From: Sphaerosporella brunnea
Taxonomy: Eukaryota > Ascomycota > Pezizomycetes > Pezizales > Pyronemataceae
Length of the DNA: 64,000 nt
Direction of reading: 5' to 3'
NCBI GenBank assembly: GCA_008704415.1
Contig: VXIS01000018.1
Location: 221,129-285,128, forward strand
Shown here: positions 35,616 through 47,427 of the stretch, piece after piece
Position numbering within the stretch: the first letter of the stretch is position 1
Layout of the letters: every line of letters starts with the position of its first letter
Program-made: the position numbers and the translations under genes
The notes under the pieces: model-generated
What the model saw: only the letters and a program-made list of their open reading frames with translations
What the model was told of the DNA's origin: nothing
Databases searched by the model: none

Positions 35616-37655
35616 CGCGGTGACCGAAAGGTATAGTTACGGTGGTGTAGCTCTGTAGTTTGAGGGCGGAACGATATGGCGAAGATTGGCAGCCCGAGAG
35701 GTCTGAAGTGGGATTCTGAAAAAAAAAGGGATACACCCACCTTATTATACCGCGCGTCACCGGTGGGCTGTTACGAGGACTTGGCAAAAGAAAGCACTGC
35801 GCACGCAAACACCATGATGATCCCTCGTCTTTCATTGGCCAATCTGACGAGGCATCGATCCTTCAGCTGCACCTACACGTATTGGTCCGAAAACAGGTTA
35901 TCTGTAAGCTGTGCGGTTTATGCCGTGTATCTATGTATCGGTACAGAAAGCTTGATTCGCAAACTCCCGCAGGCGCAGTTTCGTCTTTGTACAACACACA
36001 CGTATCCCATGCAGATGGTGCGCGAGGCACTTTAGGCAGAAGAAACGGTATGTACTACAAGTAGCAACTCACAGAAAAGGACCGGAAACACGGATGGCAC
36101 GTAATCTTGAGTGCATATCCCAAGAGTACCTCTCGCGATAAATGCCGAATCCCGGACCCGCATGTCAAAATACTACTCGGTGATACTAAAAACGGCGGCT
36201 AGCGAGAGGCAACAGCGGTAACTGCGCTTAACGCCAAGAAGTGAAGTTGCTTGGGAAGTACTTGCAGGTGTCCACGTGCTTGATACACTTCAGCCACCCG
36301 AGCAAAGAACGCGTACGCAACTTGATGAGGTGCATTGCACGATGCATACGTAACACGACTGAGAACGGAGGAGCTTCCGTCGCGCTTGCTTTTCCTGAGT
36401 TACCGACAGCTCTATTCTTACAAAGATACATACCGGCAGTAGATAGATCGCCGGTGTTCGGACATGCAAGGCATGTCCTCTGTCACCGTATGCACCTTCA
36501 GACAAGCGAGTTCGGTCATTCTGGCAGCCCGTCTCCTCTTGGAGTAAGAACGGGGTTGTACTGGTTGCAATTGGAGGCTATTCACGCCTGTGAGTGTTAT
36601 GTCACGGGAGTCACTGGAAGATGCTGTTCCTACAGCGCTCTATGTCCCATTCCTTCGCAGTCGGCTGTCACTTTAGCTTTTTTTGTTTAATCATATTGTA
36701 TTCGGCCGCTTGCGGCCATGACATAGAAGCGGAGGCAATGCTACCCCTAGGCTCGGAAGTCCTACTGTGGGGCCTACTAGTCCTACTGTGGGGCCTACTG
36801 TGCAATTCGCACCAGGTAAGTATGCGCGCCAAGGGAATCCGTAAATGAACCAAAGAAAGATAGAGAGTTTGAGAACAGCTTAGGCCCTGGCGGGCCAGTG
36901 TCACTTGAGCTCTGTTTCTTTCACTGCAGGAGCAGAAAAAATATACGCCACCTATTACCTATTTCCTCAACGGCCCCAACAGATCCTTCCTGAGTTCGTA
37001 CACCCAGACTTTTGATACTGCTTCTTGCACTTCGCTAACAGGCGGCTGCGGCGATGAGAACCTAATTAGTTCACGATGCCGCGTGCAGCGGGGTCGACCG
37101 CGGGGTAAGTGATGGGCGCCACAACGGGAACCCGTGGCGCAGTGGCTGTGGAATGTGTCAGTGACGCCGGATGACCGACAACGTCGCCGTCTCGATATTA
37201 ATCCTTCACATGAAAGCCCTCTAGGATACCCGCCATGCAGCTGCTTGCCCGGGCCTGTGAGTATACTCTACCTCTACATATGTGTCTATGAAGTTCGGTT
37301 CAAAATGTGAGACTGTTTCCGGGCCTGATGCATGCACCAGATCTAGAGCACTGTCCATGGAAGTGGGAATTGATACAACTAGATTCTGGCGCATGTCAGG
37401 TGGTAACTGAAGAATCACAACCTTGTGGTGAAGATGAACTATCAGTGCGGGTAGGTTCATTTGGCGATTCGGGGATTCTGCCCGAAACCCTAATGGGGCT
37501 GTGGTATGTAATTGGATCGGTAGTTGCTGCGGAGTTCCGTTGTTTCCTCAGAACACCTGTCAATGTACGGCCATAGCGTTCCACATATAACTTGGCTCAG
37601 TTGGCTGCATTGTCGCCCTCCCAATACTCCGCTCTTTACGCACTCGAAATCTCCA
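35616..37655. other. Intergenic, no gene seen
   Basis: 2 kb with open frames up to 149 aa and no recognisable domain. Contains the 21-bp tandem duplication at 36759-36800. The 3' end is the promoter of the NAD(P)-binding protein gene. Confidence 0.5.
36759..36800. repeat. 21-bp tandem duplication (two units)
   Basis: GTCCTACTGTGGGGCCTACT plus one base, repeated head to tail with a single mismatch at the unit end. Confidence 0.9.
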
Positions 37656-38496
37656 ATGGCGCCTAAAAAGATCCTGCTCCTCGGAGCAACTGGCCCCTCA
37701 GGCATCGAGGTCATCAAATACGCTATTGCGCACGATGTGGAGGTCCTAGTCTACGCACGAAACCCCGACAAGATCCCGGAAGCCCTCCGCTCGGATATCC
37801 ATGTGACGATCTTGCCGGGCGGCGAACTTTCCGACACGGCAGCGCTGCGCGACGCAGTCGCACAAAAACCGGACGCTGTCGTCTCGCTCCTCGGCCCGCC
37901 GCTGCGTGAGATTCTGTCCTGGATGAACCCGTTCTCTAGTGCTACGAAACAGCCAGTTTTTGTCAATGCGTACCGGGTTGTTGTTGATGCCATGACGGAG
38001 TTTGGAGTGAAACGGATACTAGCCATGGGGTATGTGCCTCTGTTTCTTCCTCGCACAGCTCAAGCAGCAGACAGACTTACGCATGAAAATCGAAAGGACA
38101 ATCTCGATTCCGGATGAGAAAGACAAGCTCTCCATTGGTCGCAACATCCTGGTGTGGCTGGTACGGTTGTTTATGTACAATGGATGGAAAAACATTGTTT
38201 CTGTCGGCAAGTTCTTTGACGGGCTCGAGCAAGAAGACAGAATTCAGTGGACAGTGTTCAGGTTGGGAGCTGTTCTGGACGGTGAGTCCCCATGCTTTGA
38301 CTGGGAGGGCAAATCTAATTCTCTATCAGGTGGCTTCCAAAACGTGACGGATGGATATGTGGCAGACGGAAAGACAGCGCTGTCTGTCAGACGTGTCGAG
38401 CTTGCGCAGTGGTTGGTTGAACAGGCTGTCAAGGAGGACCCAGAGTGGGTAGGCGAGAAGCCAGTGGTCTCCAGTGCGAAAAAACAAAAGATTTAA
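37656..38496 (+). CDS. NAD(P)-binding Rossmann-fold protein (atypical SDR/NmrA-like)
   Basis: A 241-aa protein from exons 37656-38029, 38097-38281 and 38330-38496 (introns 67 and 48 nt, in frame). The N-terminal nucleotide motif is LLLGATGPSGIEVI (GxxGxxG). It is followed by VLVYARNPDKIPE, AVVSLLGPPL and VKRILAMGTISIPD, the usual order in NAD(P)-binding NmrA/SDR-a5-like proteins. The C-terminal part (TVFRLGAVLDGGF, VRRVELAQWLVEQ) is typical of this group. The substrate is unknown; members act as reductases or as nucleotide-sensing regulators. It ends 400 bp before the GH78-like gene, in the same direction. Confidence 0.88.
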
Positions 38497-38903
38497 AGCA
38501 ATAGGATCATCTCAGAAATAAATCCAGCCCGTTGCCATGGCCAGCCTTCAATGGATGCACCTTTACACCGCAATGACGTCAACAGAACGCACTGTACCCA
38601 TCAGGCACCAAGTGCTTTAAACGCGCAAGCAGATAACTCGGTGAAATGCCTTCCGAGGTTTCAGCACAAGCGAGTCCAACCCCACTTCTCCACTAGTTTT
38701 GTTCTTATTTTATCTCGTTTTATAGCCTGTCATGAAATTTTACAGAACTTGCTGCTAAGGAAAGGCACAATCAGACTTCGCGTACGACTGGAGCAGGCAA
38801 ATACAAAAAGAAGAGAACAGCACGGCATTTATATCCACTGCGCAACTGCTCAATTCGTCTTGTCAATAGAACCATTTCTTTCTAGGACATAATTACGACT
38901 CCT

Positions 38904-40491
38904 ATGCCAGCGAGTCAGACGGTGCAGCGGAAAACAACTGTGGCGTTCAACCAAAAGTTCACCCCCATCGCCGAAAGTTGCAAACCCCAGCTGAGCGAAT
39001 GGATCGAAAGACCTGTGGAAGTGATCACATTTGTTCCCTATCCTTCCACCTGGTTTCAATGCCGAGCAGTCCATCGAATGTCAATCGATGAGCTAGCTAC
39101 CACTCCAATAGGCAAACGTGACGAGTTCATCCTCGACTTTCAAACGCATCGAGTTGGGTATCTAGCTTTCCACCTTGACGGCACAGGCAAGTCCATCGAT
39201 GCACCTGCTCGCCTACGGCTCACCTTTGGCGAGGTTCCTCTCGATTTGGCAACCGATGGCCTTGGCGCGTGTAAGAGTTGGATCAGCACAAGCTGGCTAC
39301 CGGATGAAGTCATAAATGTTGACTGGCTGCCCACGGATGTGGCTATGCACCGAAGATACGCCTTCCGATACGTTCGTATACAAATTATCGACACCTCGCA
39401 GCAGTATCGGGCCTTCTTTTCGGATCTCATAGTGCGGGCCGTCAGTTCTGTGCATCCGCGGGTTTTCAACTCTATTCCTCCTCTGAAGACCTCTGATCCA
39501 CTCCTTCAAAAAACCGACCTCATCTCTCAGCGTACCCGCCGCGACTGCATGCACACCGTTTCGAAGACGGGCCCCGCCGCGACCGCCGCCTTTGGTCTGA
39601 AGACCATCGTCTGCAAGCCCTCACCAATCATGCGACGTTCAAAGATTTCAACCTGGATAAGGGCTGCCTATATATATTCGCAGCTGTGGTTGGATCAGAT
39701 GGCTCCCTCCCGGCGTGTTTGTTCGAATTCCCAAGTCTTTGTGCCGCCTCCTATTACATCGTCGACTATGATGCATTGTTCGGTGTCATGGTCTATGACT
39801 ACACAATTGCGCCTTCCGATTTCGACACTGCGCGGGAATTATGCCCCACGGTTTTGGGCTCCTTGAAAACGGCACTCTGTCACGTATGTCCTACTACGGG
39901 CGTGTTCGATTCAAAGAGGTCAAATCTGTGGAAATTCCTCGATTGGGATCTCTCCCTTCATCCGGATGCCGGTATGCATGGGCTCCTCTTGTACTGTCTG
40001 AAGCGGGTTGACTTGCTGGCTCAACTGCTGGAATTTCCCCGCCATACATCTCGGTGATTGAAAGCATGACCGCAGCGGCGACAAAAGCTTTCTACGACTC
40101 TTCAACTGGCGTTTTCGTCTCCGGGCCGCAACGACAGGTGTCATGGCTCTCCCAGGCTTGGCTAGCCCTCGCAGGTGTGCTACCTCTAGAGCGATGCAAG
40201 CAACTCCTTTTAACAGCGATGTCCGACCCTGCAGCGCTGAAACCGTTATTCCCGTATGGATGGACTACTTTTGCTGAGGCGTTGCCCGTTTGCGGTGCAC
40301 GGGAGGAATGTCTATCATTGCTGAAGAGTTATTGGGGGGGAATGGTGGAGCGTGGGGCAGATACGTTTTGGGAGTGCTTCGATCCCGAAGACAACCGGAA
40401 AAGCCCTTATCAGGATTTCAGAAATAACTCATACTGCCATGCTTGGAGTTGTAGTCCGGCGTGGCTCTTGAGGAGTGTATTATCTTCTTGA
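38904..40491 (+). pseudogene. GH78-like alpha-L-rhamnosidase family gene with two frameshifts
   Basis: The sequence encodes a family 78-type glycosidase of about 525 aa in three frames. 38904 to about 39560 reads DFQTHRVGYLAFHLDGTG and DEVINVDWLPTD. A change of frame within GTTTCG near 39561 leads into EDGPRRDRRLWSEDHRLQAL, the catalytic-region motif of the family. Near 40040 a second change, within a CCCC run, is needed before YISVIESMTAAA. The third part carries QAWLALAGVLP and ADTFWECFDPE. Each break is one base short in a homopolymer, so either the gene is a recent pseudogene or the sequence has two errors. Introns do not explain them well. The role would be release of rhamnose or similar sugars from plant or fungal glycans. 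Family certain, status open. Confidence 0.8.
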
Positions 40492-42082
40492 TTGACGGTA
40501 TTGACAGTAGTTACGTGTGATCTTGCATAAACTGTTTTCTGCTCTTTTGTTCATGCTCGCACTGCTGAAAGCCGGGTGATAAAAGTCTACATTCCAATCG
40601 AGTGATTTCCAATGAACCCGCTACCTGGATGCCATCCAGTAGACCTTATTCGTCCACCTCTCCTTCCGCAGTCACCAATGCTTCCCATGGATTGCTCCAC
40701 CACCACCACCACTACCTCCTCCTCCTCCTCCTCCTCCTCCTCCATCACCACCACTACCACCACCACGTTGAGATTGGCGTCCAGATTGGCGTCGGAAAGG
40801 CGCATTGCCAACCTCAAGTCAACTTTGACACAAGCTCTCACCAAGGAAGGACAGAGCGCCCTCCTGCGCCTGCTCCTCCATGCCGGACCCGCGGAGCAAG
40901 AGACCGCTGCGGGAATGGATCTGGTTAATCTCCCAAGCCGACGACGATGGCTAGATGCGCTGACGACCCTGGCAGCCTATTCCTAGGGAACTTTGGCAGT
41001 TGCAGGAGGAGTCGCGCAGGTTGGCGTGCAAAGTTTGTCCCCCGACTCTAGTGAGGAGCAAGTACTGAGTAATCGCCATCTAGCTTGCCGGTTATGACAG
41101 AAAGATACTCGCCAAGGTTAAGGAGATGGTCGACGCCTTCGTTGCCGCGGATGAGCAAGTTACCAAGAACGTCGAGGAACTTGCCGCCGCTTCGAGACAT
41201 CTCCGCTGGGAGTACAAGAGGTTGGAGAGAGCTTATGCGATAGTTAGGGATAGGATTGCGTTCCTCATTTCCCCTGCCCGCCGAGAGCCCACCAGCCGAG
41301 AGCGCCGAATTAATAAGTACCTCCGCAGGCGCCAGCACTAAACTCTTCGGAGTCAGAGGATTAAAAGTTATGGACCGTCACCAGGCATATCGAATGATGG
41401 GTTGGCGTTGTGGTTGATAATCCTGCTGAGGGCGTGTTAATTTTTCCTTTCTGTCTCTTTTTTTTTTCTTTGTAACCAGCAAAAGAATCTGGGGGAATTC
41501 ATCAATCCAATTTCCTTTACCACAAAAACGCCACATATTTCTCACCTTCACCAACAATCACTAACACCTTCATCTCACCCATTGCTTACCGCATGGGAAG
41601 ATAGGTCATGAGCGCAGATTCTATCTGTGACTTGCTTGTGTTAGGTGTCCTAACGCGGTCTTGCTGAGGGTTTAATATGACTGGTAGTACCTGCCGTGCA
41701 TTTACAACTGCATAGATCTGATATTCTCTACTCGTGCCAAGGTGGTGGTAATACAGTGTAGGTACCACGTTCTGGACTATAAAGCTCTGGATCTGTTGAC
41801 AATTTGCATAAGACGTCACAGAAGGAGCTGGAGCTGGCGTGTACTTATTTGCTTTCCTTTGATGAACTTGCAAGTGGAATATCGCACTTTTGTGTTTCTG
41901 AATGTCGTTTGGCTGGGTTAGGGGTCCCCACCATTGTAGGGCTCAGCAAAAACGCAGTCCACGCTGCACAACCGACATTCCTACAAAAATCAACACCAAA
42001 CTTGCGATTCTAACAACGCGACGACCAACCAATCCCACGACCACCGACGACAAATCCTCACCGGCACCCAACAGACATCGCA
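40492..42082. other. Low-complexity and unassigned small ORFs
   Basis: No recognised gene. A 124-aa frame (40612-40986) is built around the microsatellite. A 71-aa frame (41126-41341) has a charged helical sequence (NVEELAAASRHLRWEYKRLE) and may belong to a multi-exon hypothetical protein, but no splice solution was convincing. The 3' end is the RPS7 promoter. Confidence 0.35.
40696..40766. repeat. (CAC/CTC)n microsatellite
   Basis: Imperfect trinucleotide run of CAC, then CTC, then CAC units. Confidence 0.9.
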
Positions 42083-42867
42083 ATGGCCACCAACAAGATC
42101 GCCCACAACTCCCCCTCCCACGCCAACCCCTCCGAGTTGGAGCAGCAGATCGCGCAGGCTCTGTTCGACCTCGAGTCGTCGGTCTCCGACCTCAAGTCTA
42201 CTCTCCGCCCTCTCCAGTTTGCTTCCGCCAAGGAGGTAATTACCCCTCCCTCTTCAACACTCCTCCGGAGAAGTGATGCGACACACCCAGTCTCCCCTTC
42301 TCTGGAGGCTTGCCCTCCAGACGAAGGATGGTACGGGTTTGCTAACGGCGGGTCTACTTGGACGAACGTGGAGGACAGATTGAGGTTGGTCAGGGAAAGA
42401 AGGCTATTGTAATCTTCGTGCCGGTCCCTCTCCTCCAGGGATTCCACAAGGTCCAGCAGCGGTAATTACACCGTCCTTCAAAAATATGAATATATGCTGA
42501 TTTCGATGTCAGCCTTACCCGTGAGCTCGAGAAGAAGTTCTCAGACCGCCACGTTGTGTTCGTTGCTCAGCGCCGCATCCTCCCCAAGCCCGGCCGCCGC
42601 AGCCGTGTCCAGCAGAAGCGTCCCCGTTCCCGCACTCTCACTGCTGTCCACGATGCTATCCTCTCCGACCTCGTCTACCCCACTGAGATCGTTGGCAAGC
42701 GCATCCGCACCAAGGAGGACGGCCACAAGATCATCAAGATCTTCCTCGACAACAAGGAGCGTGCTGGTATTGACTACAAGATCGACACCTTCAGCGAGGT
42801 CTACCGCAAGCTCACTGGAAAGGCGGTCGTGTTCGAGTTCCCCCAGGTCTCTGCTGAGGGTTACTAA
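42083..42867 (+). CDS. RPS7: 40S ribosomal protein eS7
   Basis: A 196-aa protein from exons 42083-42235, 42379-42461 and 42513-42867 (introns 143 and 51 nt). Residues read through the joins as LQFASAKE + [19 protein letters not shown] and QGFHKVQQR + [16 protein letters not shown]. Next comes the family core [20 protein letters not shown] and [20 protein letters not shown]. It ends in [14 protein letters not shown]. Length and motifs match eukaryotic eS7, a component of the small ribosomal subunit. Introns crowded at the 5' end and a pyrimidine-rich leader are usual for fungal ribosomal protein genes. Confidence 0.97.
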
Positions 42868-43380
42868 GCGGGTCTGGAAGTTGTCGGGATTGATGTAATT
42901 TCTCTTAAAAAGGTTCTTATGAGAATAACGGATTTCTGAGGTCGGGCAAATTAAACGGCGTTTGGGGCGTCTTTGGGCACGTTCTTGATACTCATCTACA
43001 TGCCGTCCACGTGAATAAAGCTGCCGTTTGATTGCTTATTCCATGTGTCACAACTACCCTCGTTTCCCAGTGTGACCAGTTCGCTTCAGTTCCAACAAAA
43101 CCAGCCGCCACCCCCAAGAAGCATTTTGGTCTCAGCCCCACTGGCCAAGGCATGGCTGGGTCCACACATCGTCCCAGATGATTAGGGAGGTTTTGGTGGC
43201 TATCTCAGATATCTGGTGCGTCGCATATGCATTCTGGGCTGGAGAGAAATTGAGGTTTTGCTTAGAGCCGTCCGCCTATGCGCCGAGGCGCAGGGTGCAG
43301 GAAAGCCAGCACAGCAGCTGAGCTCTGAAGCCGAAGCAATTCCAGCACCTGAAGCGATGCATACCAACAAGTAAGAAGGT
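42868..43380. other. Intergenic, no gene seen
   Basis: 3' flank of RPS7. The last 120 bp can be read as part of the decayed ORF that hosts the MITE. Confidence 0.5.
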
Positions 43381-43922
43381 TTGAGCGAAGCGACTCAGCA
43401 TCGCCTGATTGAGAATGAGAATAACCTGGAGGAGGCAATGGGTCTGGAAGACCCAGACAGTGTTCCTAATAGCCAGCCCGCCCGTCGGGCTGATGCTGGG
43501 CTGCATGGGCTGATTGAAAAGACGGGCGGGCTGTTTGGCTGCAGCCCACGTCGGGCTGGCTTCCAGCGGATGCAGGGATCATGTGCTATGGGGAACGGAC
43601 TCTTCAGTTTCTTCGGTTTACGACGTAACTAGGTCAAACTGATGGTTGCATGACAGGTTCACCTCGGTCGAAAGTGCTTGGCAGCCCGACAGCCCGCCAG
43701 CCAGCCCGTCGTGATTTTGAGACAGCCGGGCTGTCGCCTTTTGGCAGCCCGCCCACACAGCCGGGCTTTTTGGGCCGGCTATTAGGAACACTGGACCCAG
43801 AGGAGTTGGAGCTAGCCCGAGAGGAAATCAGAGAGAGCTTCTACGCCCTGAAGAAACTCAGTTCGAGGTCTTCCCAAGATAGCAACACCGTTAGAAGCGG
43901 ACGATGGCCTCGGCGCCGGGAG
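43381..43922 (+). pseudogene. Decayed ORF interrupted by the hAT MITE
   Basis: Removing 43458-43801 (the element plus one copy of its duplication) joins HRLIENENNLEEAMGLEDP to EELELAREEIRESFYALKKL without a stop. Upstream the frame is closed by TAA at 43372-43374. The peptide is charged and helical. It is not recognised and could be a retroelement gag-like frame; its relation to the ORFs at 44179-44720 is unclear. Confidence 0.4.
43458..43793. mobile_element. Non-autonomous hAT element (MITE), intact ends
   Basis: A 336-bp element with terminal inverted repeats CAGTGTTCCTAATAGCC(A/G)GCCC at both ends. It is flanked by a perfect 8-bp duplication, GACCCAGA (43450-43457 and 43794-43801). The interior is rich in GCCCG/CGGGC subterminal repeats and has no transposase. 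The terminal sequence shares CAGTGTTCC and AGCCAGCCCG with the 2.8-kb hAT element at 17287-20082, so that element's family probably mobilised it. The perfect duplication implies a recent insertion. Confidence 0.92.
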
Positions 43923-45987
43923 TGAGGTGCGAGGATACTCATGAGTCTGGGGAAGTGAGCGGCGAGGATGAAGGTGACGCGAACCTTGCATCTCTGCAAG
44001 AGTCTTTGCAGAGGGTGTATGTATGGCAGCGCTTTGTGGGATTACCATAATCTATAGAGGAGTTTCACGAGCATTTACATTTACGGCCAGCTGGAGACTT
44101 CTGCCAATGGGACTTCAATTACAGTTTGTGTACCTTCAAACCCCGCACTCAGGCTGAAACCTGCTAACAGAGAGCAGGTTGGCAGAACCCCCGGTCCAAC
44201 GGGTGTTTTGGGGCCAGCCCCCGCCAATATTAACTCCACCGCAGGCTCCCAGTCAATCCTCGCAACCCGTCGTCACGGCATCAAGGAAGAGTAGAACACA
44301 CCTGTCCGATGACTACAAACTGGCACGGGCTAATAGCAGCATGTCATGCACAGGGACCGTTCAAAGGGAAGACGAGTCAACTCAAAAAATCGGTCAATGG
44401 ATCGAGCATGAGGAAGCCTTAAAAAAAAAAATGGTTGCTGATGCAGCTAAGGAACCTTCCGCAGTGGAGAGTGACGCAGAAGAGGCAGCGGTACACCGGA
44501 GGAATATGTTGGTTAGGTTTGGGCAAAAGAGGACTCTGCCAAGGAGCAGATACCGCGGTAGAAGGAGCTGGCCCCAGACCGGAATTCAACGATGAGGAGG
44601 TTGCTGAAATGATGAGAGCCGAGCGAAGAAGAAAAAGAAGAAGAATTGGGAACCAGCAAGAGCTATCACAAGCAGTACCCGCAGATACTCTGGCTATGGT
44701 TGGTTGGGGGAAGGTATGGTGAAATCGGTGCAGGCACTTGTGGCTTCACGGACTGAGGCTTCCATGGCCAAAACAGCAGCAAGTACGGGGAATCAGTCAG
44801 GGTACGAGGTTTTGGAGGAAAAAATTGCAAGATTTAGGGGAGGAGATGGCAGCTGAAAGAGAGATAGAGAGAAGAAGATAGGGCCATGTTTGAAAGGCAG
44901 ATGAGGGAGGACCGGGAGGCAGCTGAGCGTCAAAGACAAGCAGAGAACATGCCGACCAACAGCGGCGAGATGATGCTGCTGCAGGGCGAGCTAATAATGA
45001 GGATATGCTTGCACGGATTTTTGGAAGGTTGGATGAAATGGGTAGAAGATAATAGAATAAATTTATATATATATATTGAGACCAAATCAAAAGTAACAAC
45101 TACTAGTACTCAGCCTGGGAAAGATACACATCTAATGAGGGAGGAAGGCAAAGAAAACGTGAACTAGTCTTATTTCCATACAGGCAAGAATGAGTGTTAC
45201 TGAAAAGACCTGAAACCATAAGATAAGCTGCCACCGGAGAAATAAGGTGGGCGGGCGAAAATAAAGAAAAGCTTCACGATGTACAGACACATGCTCTGAT
45301 GCTGTGACGCCATTCTCCTCCAGCAGCGGCAATTTGCTGTTGGTGGAGGCGGACAAAATCATTCTCAAACCCCTACTCGCGGCAGGCATTTGGGGCCCAT
45401 AAGTACCAGATACGCGCAGGTAATCGTGATGCGTGACAACAAGACTTCTATCCATCCCCTCGCCCGGTGCATAAAGCGGGCGGATGGACGAACGTTTCCG
45501 TCGATCCGCCACGGTGAGGACCCTTACCCGTCTTATCTTTGAAAGTTTCTGGAAGCTGTGGACTCTGTCGCATCCGCGTCCATGGTTATTCAACGGCGGC
45601 AGCGGTACATGTACAATCCCAACCATAGGTGCCTAATTGCTCTATGTACGTACCGGTACCTGCAGCTGTCTACAAAATCCCATCTCTCAAAACTCAAACA
45701 TCTCACTCAGCACCCTCCTCCCATGACGTCACTTCGTACTCCCCCCACTCATATCCTCTTCTTCTCCCCTCTCCCCTTTCTTCCTCCAGCAGCAGCAGCA
45801 CACACTCCAGAAGCAATGACAACCCAAGAAGCCTTCTTCGATCCAGCAGCGCTACCACTACCACCACTACCACCACTACCATAACTACCACCTCTACCAT
45901 AACTACCATCGCTACCATCGCTACCATCGCTACCATCACTACCATCACTACCATCACTACCATCACCGCGCACTTCCAGCCGACAAA
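43923..45987. other. Probable decayed element DNA, unassigned ORFs
   Basis: Contains a 138-aa frame (44179-44595) and an overlapping 95-aa frame (44435-44722), both charged (AAKEPSAVESDAEEAAVHRR; RAERRRKRRR) and apparently split by a frameshift. No domain recognised. The microsatellite and promoter of the next gene follow. Confidence 0.4.
45850..45966. repeat. (ACC/ATC)n microsatellite upstream of a secreted-protein gene
   Basis: Imperfect ACC, ATC and ATA-containing triplets over about 117 bp, ending 22 bp before the start codon of the secreted protein. Confidence 0.92.
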
Positions 45988-46410
45988 ATGAACCTCAAGA
46001 CCCTCGTTCTCACCCTCCTCGCCACAGCCATCGGCTCCATCGCCGCTCCTACCGGCGAAGTCGACGCCACCAGGGTCGCCAGTGTCTACATGTGCAAGGA
46101 CGCCGACTGGAAGGGACAGTGCCAGCATATTGCTGCCGACAACAAGTGCCACCCGCTCGAGGAGGACTGGTACCTCCACCCTCTCCGTCCCTCAGTATAA
46201 TACTGTGCCGCTAACAGCAACAGGAAATTCGCCGTCAGCTCCATCGGTCCGGACGTCGGCGTTACCTGCGCTTTCTACTTGATGCCCAACTGCCTGTTTG
46301 GCGTTCAGCCCGTCGGACAGTACAAGACTTACAAGTTCCCCGGCGAGGCCAACCTTGGCAACCAGTGGAACGACAAGTTCTGGAGCTTCTCGTGCTACTA
46401 CAAGCCTTAA
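45988..46410 (+). CDS. Small secreted cysteine-rich protein (beta/gamma-crystallin-like)
   Basis: A 122-aa protein from exons 45988-46169 and 46224-46410. The 54-nt intron (GTACCT donor, CTAAC branch site, AACAG acceptor) removes an in-frame TAA. Signal peptide MNLKTLVLTLLATAIGSIAA. The mature part has six cysteines: YMCKDADWKGQCQHI, DNKCHPLEEDW, GPDVGVTCAFYLMPNC and FSCYYKP. The spacing and the SSIGPD..TCxFY pattern resemble a family of fungal secreted proteins with a beta/gamma-crystallin-like fold. Its size, secretion and cysteines make it an effector or cell-wall protein candidate; function is unknown. The triplet repeat directly upstream may affect expression. Confidence 0.85.
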
Positions 46411-47427
46411 GTTGTGAATGATGTGGTGGCGGGTGGGGGACATATAGTGGTTTTGCATTGGCAATGATTGGCGGTTTTTCTTCTGTTGTCGTTGGGACCT
46501 AGCATGTCAACAGTCTCTCTCTAGCTAAGGCAAAACAATAGATTGTTGTCCCCCACATCTCTCTGGGTTTTCAGGGCTATATACTAGTTCCCTTCCCCTC
46601 CGTGGCGAGATGTGCGGTTCAGGGCGAGCAGCGAGGCCAACGATTATGGTCAGCTCCTCCGCTCCCTCAGCCCTGTCGGCGCCTGTATAGCTCCTTTACT
46701 CCGCTACTCCGTCCCTCCATGCCCGTATCCTAGTCCAACTCCCATGTCATCGCCGAGCTATAACCTTAGATTTTTCATGACTTCAGTTTTCGCACGAAGT
46801 CTTTGTGTGGAGAGACCTCTACCTAAAAAACAATAGCACTGCCAATTATCACTGGTTAGCTAGCTAAACAAGAAACCGAGCGGACTCGACTTCGAAAGGT
46901 GACAGTTCATGTGCGAAAACCCTAGGGTTTAGGGCAAATCCCCTACGCCGCCGACTCACAACAAAAAGTCAGATGACAAAGCGACAAAAGCAACGGCACC
47001 TTCCGGATACATACATACTAAGTCCCGTGGTGAACTGCCCCTCCGAAAGATCCCTGGGAGTTGGGGCGGACAGGATAAGGGTGGGCATGAGCAGTGGGTC
47101 TGTCATGATCGCATACAGACAATAAATCCCTGGGAGCTAAGCACGCGCAGCTGCAGGAAATCTAATTCTCAATTGTGAATTCATATCCAGATCGGTTTGT
47201 GCAGCCGGTGCCCAACCCACCTGCGATCTTGTAGATCCCGCTTAGACAGCCTGTGCTTACCTGTTTAACCACGTTTAACCCAATGCCATTCCGCGGCAGG
47301 CCACCATGGCGTCACCCATAGAATACACATGCTTTTTGATGATTCCGACGTTTCCGGGGAAGCAAATATAAGGACGTCTACGCTTCACCAGAGCTGGCAT
47401 CACATCATCCACAACGCCGACAACATC
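46411..47427. other. Intergenic, no gene seen
   Basis: 1 kb between two secreted-protein genes. A short telomere-like string (CCCTAGGGTTTAGGG) lies near 46920. No gene recognised. Confidence 0.5.

Noticed and set aside
45749..46179. 158-aa and 74-aa repetitive frames on the minus strand
   Set aside because: They are translations of the ACC/ATC microsatellite and of the antisense strand of the secreted-protein gene.
46198..46200. In-frame TAA in the secreted cysteine-rich gene
   Set aside because: It lies inside a 54-nt intron with a CTAAC branch site, so the gene is not a pseudogene.
46915..46935. Telomere-like CCCTAGGGTTTAGGG
   Set aside because: Only about one and a half units in each orientation; chance or a short palindrome is more likely than an interstitial telomere.
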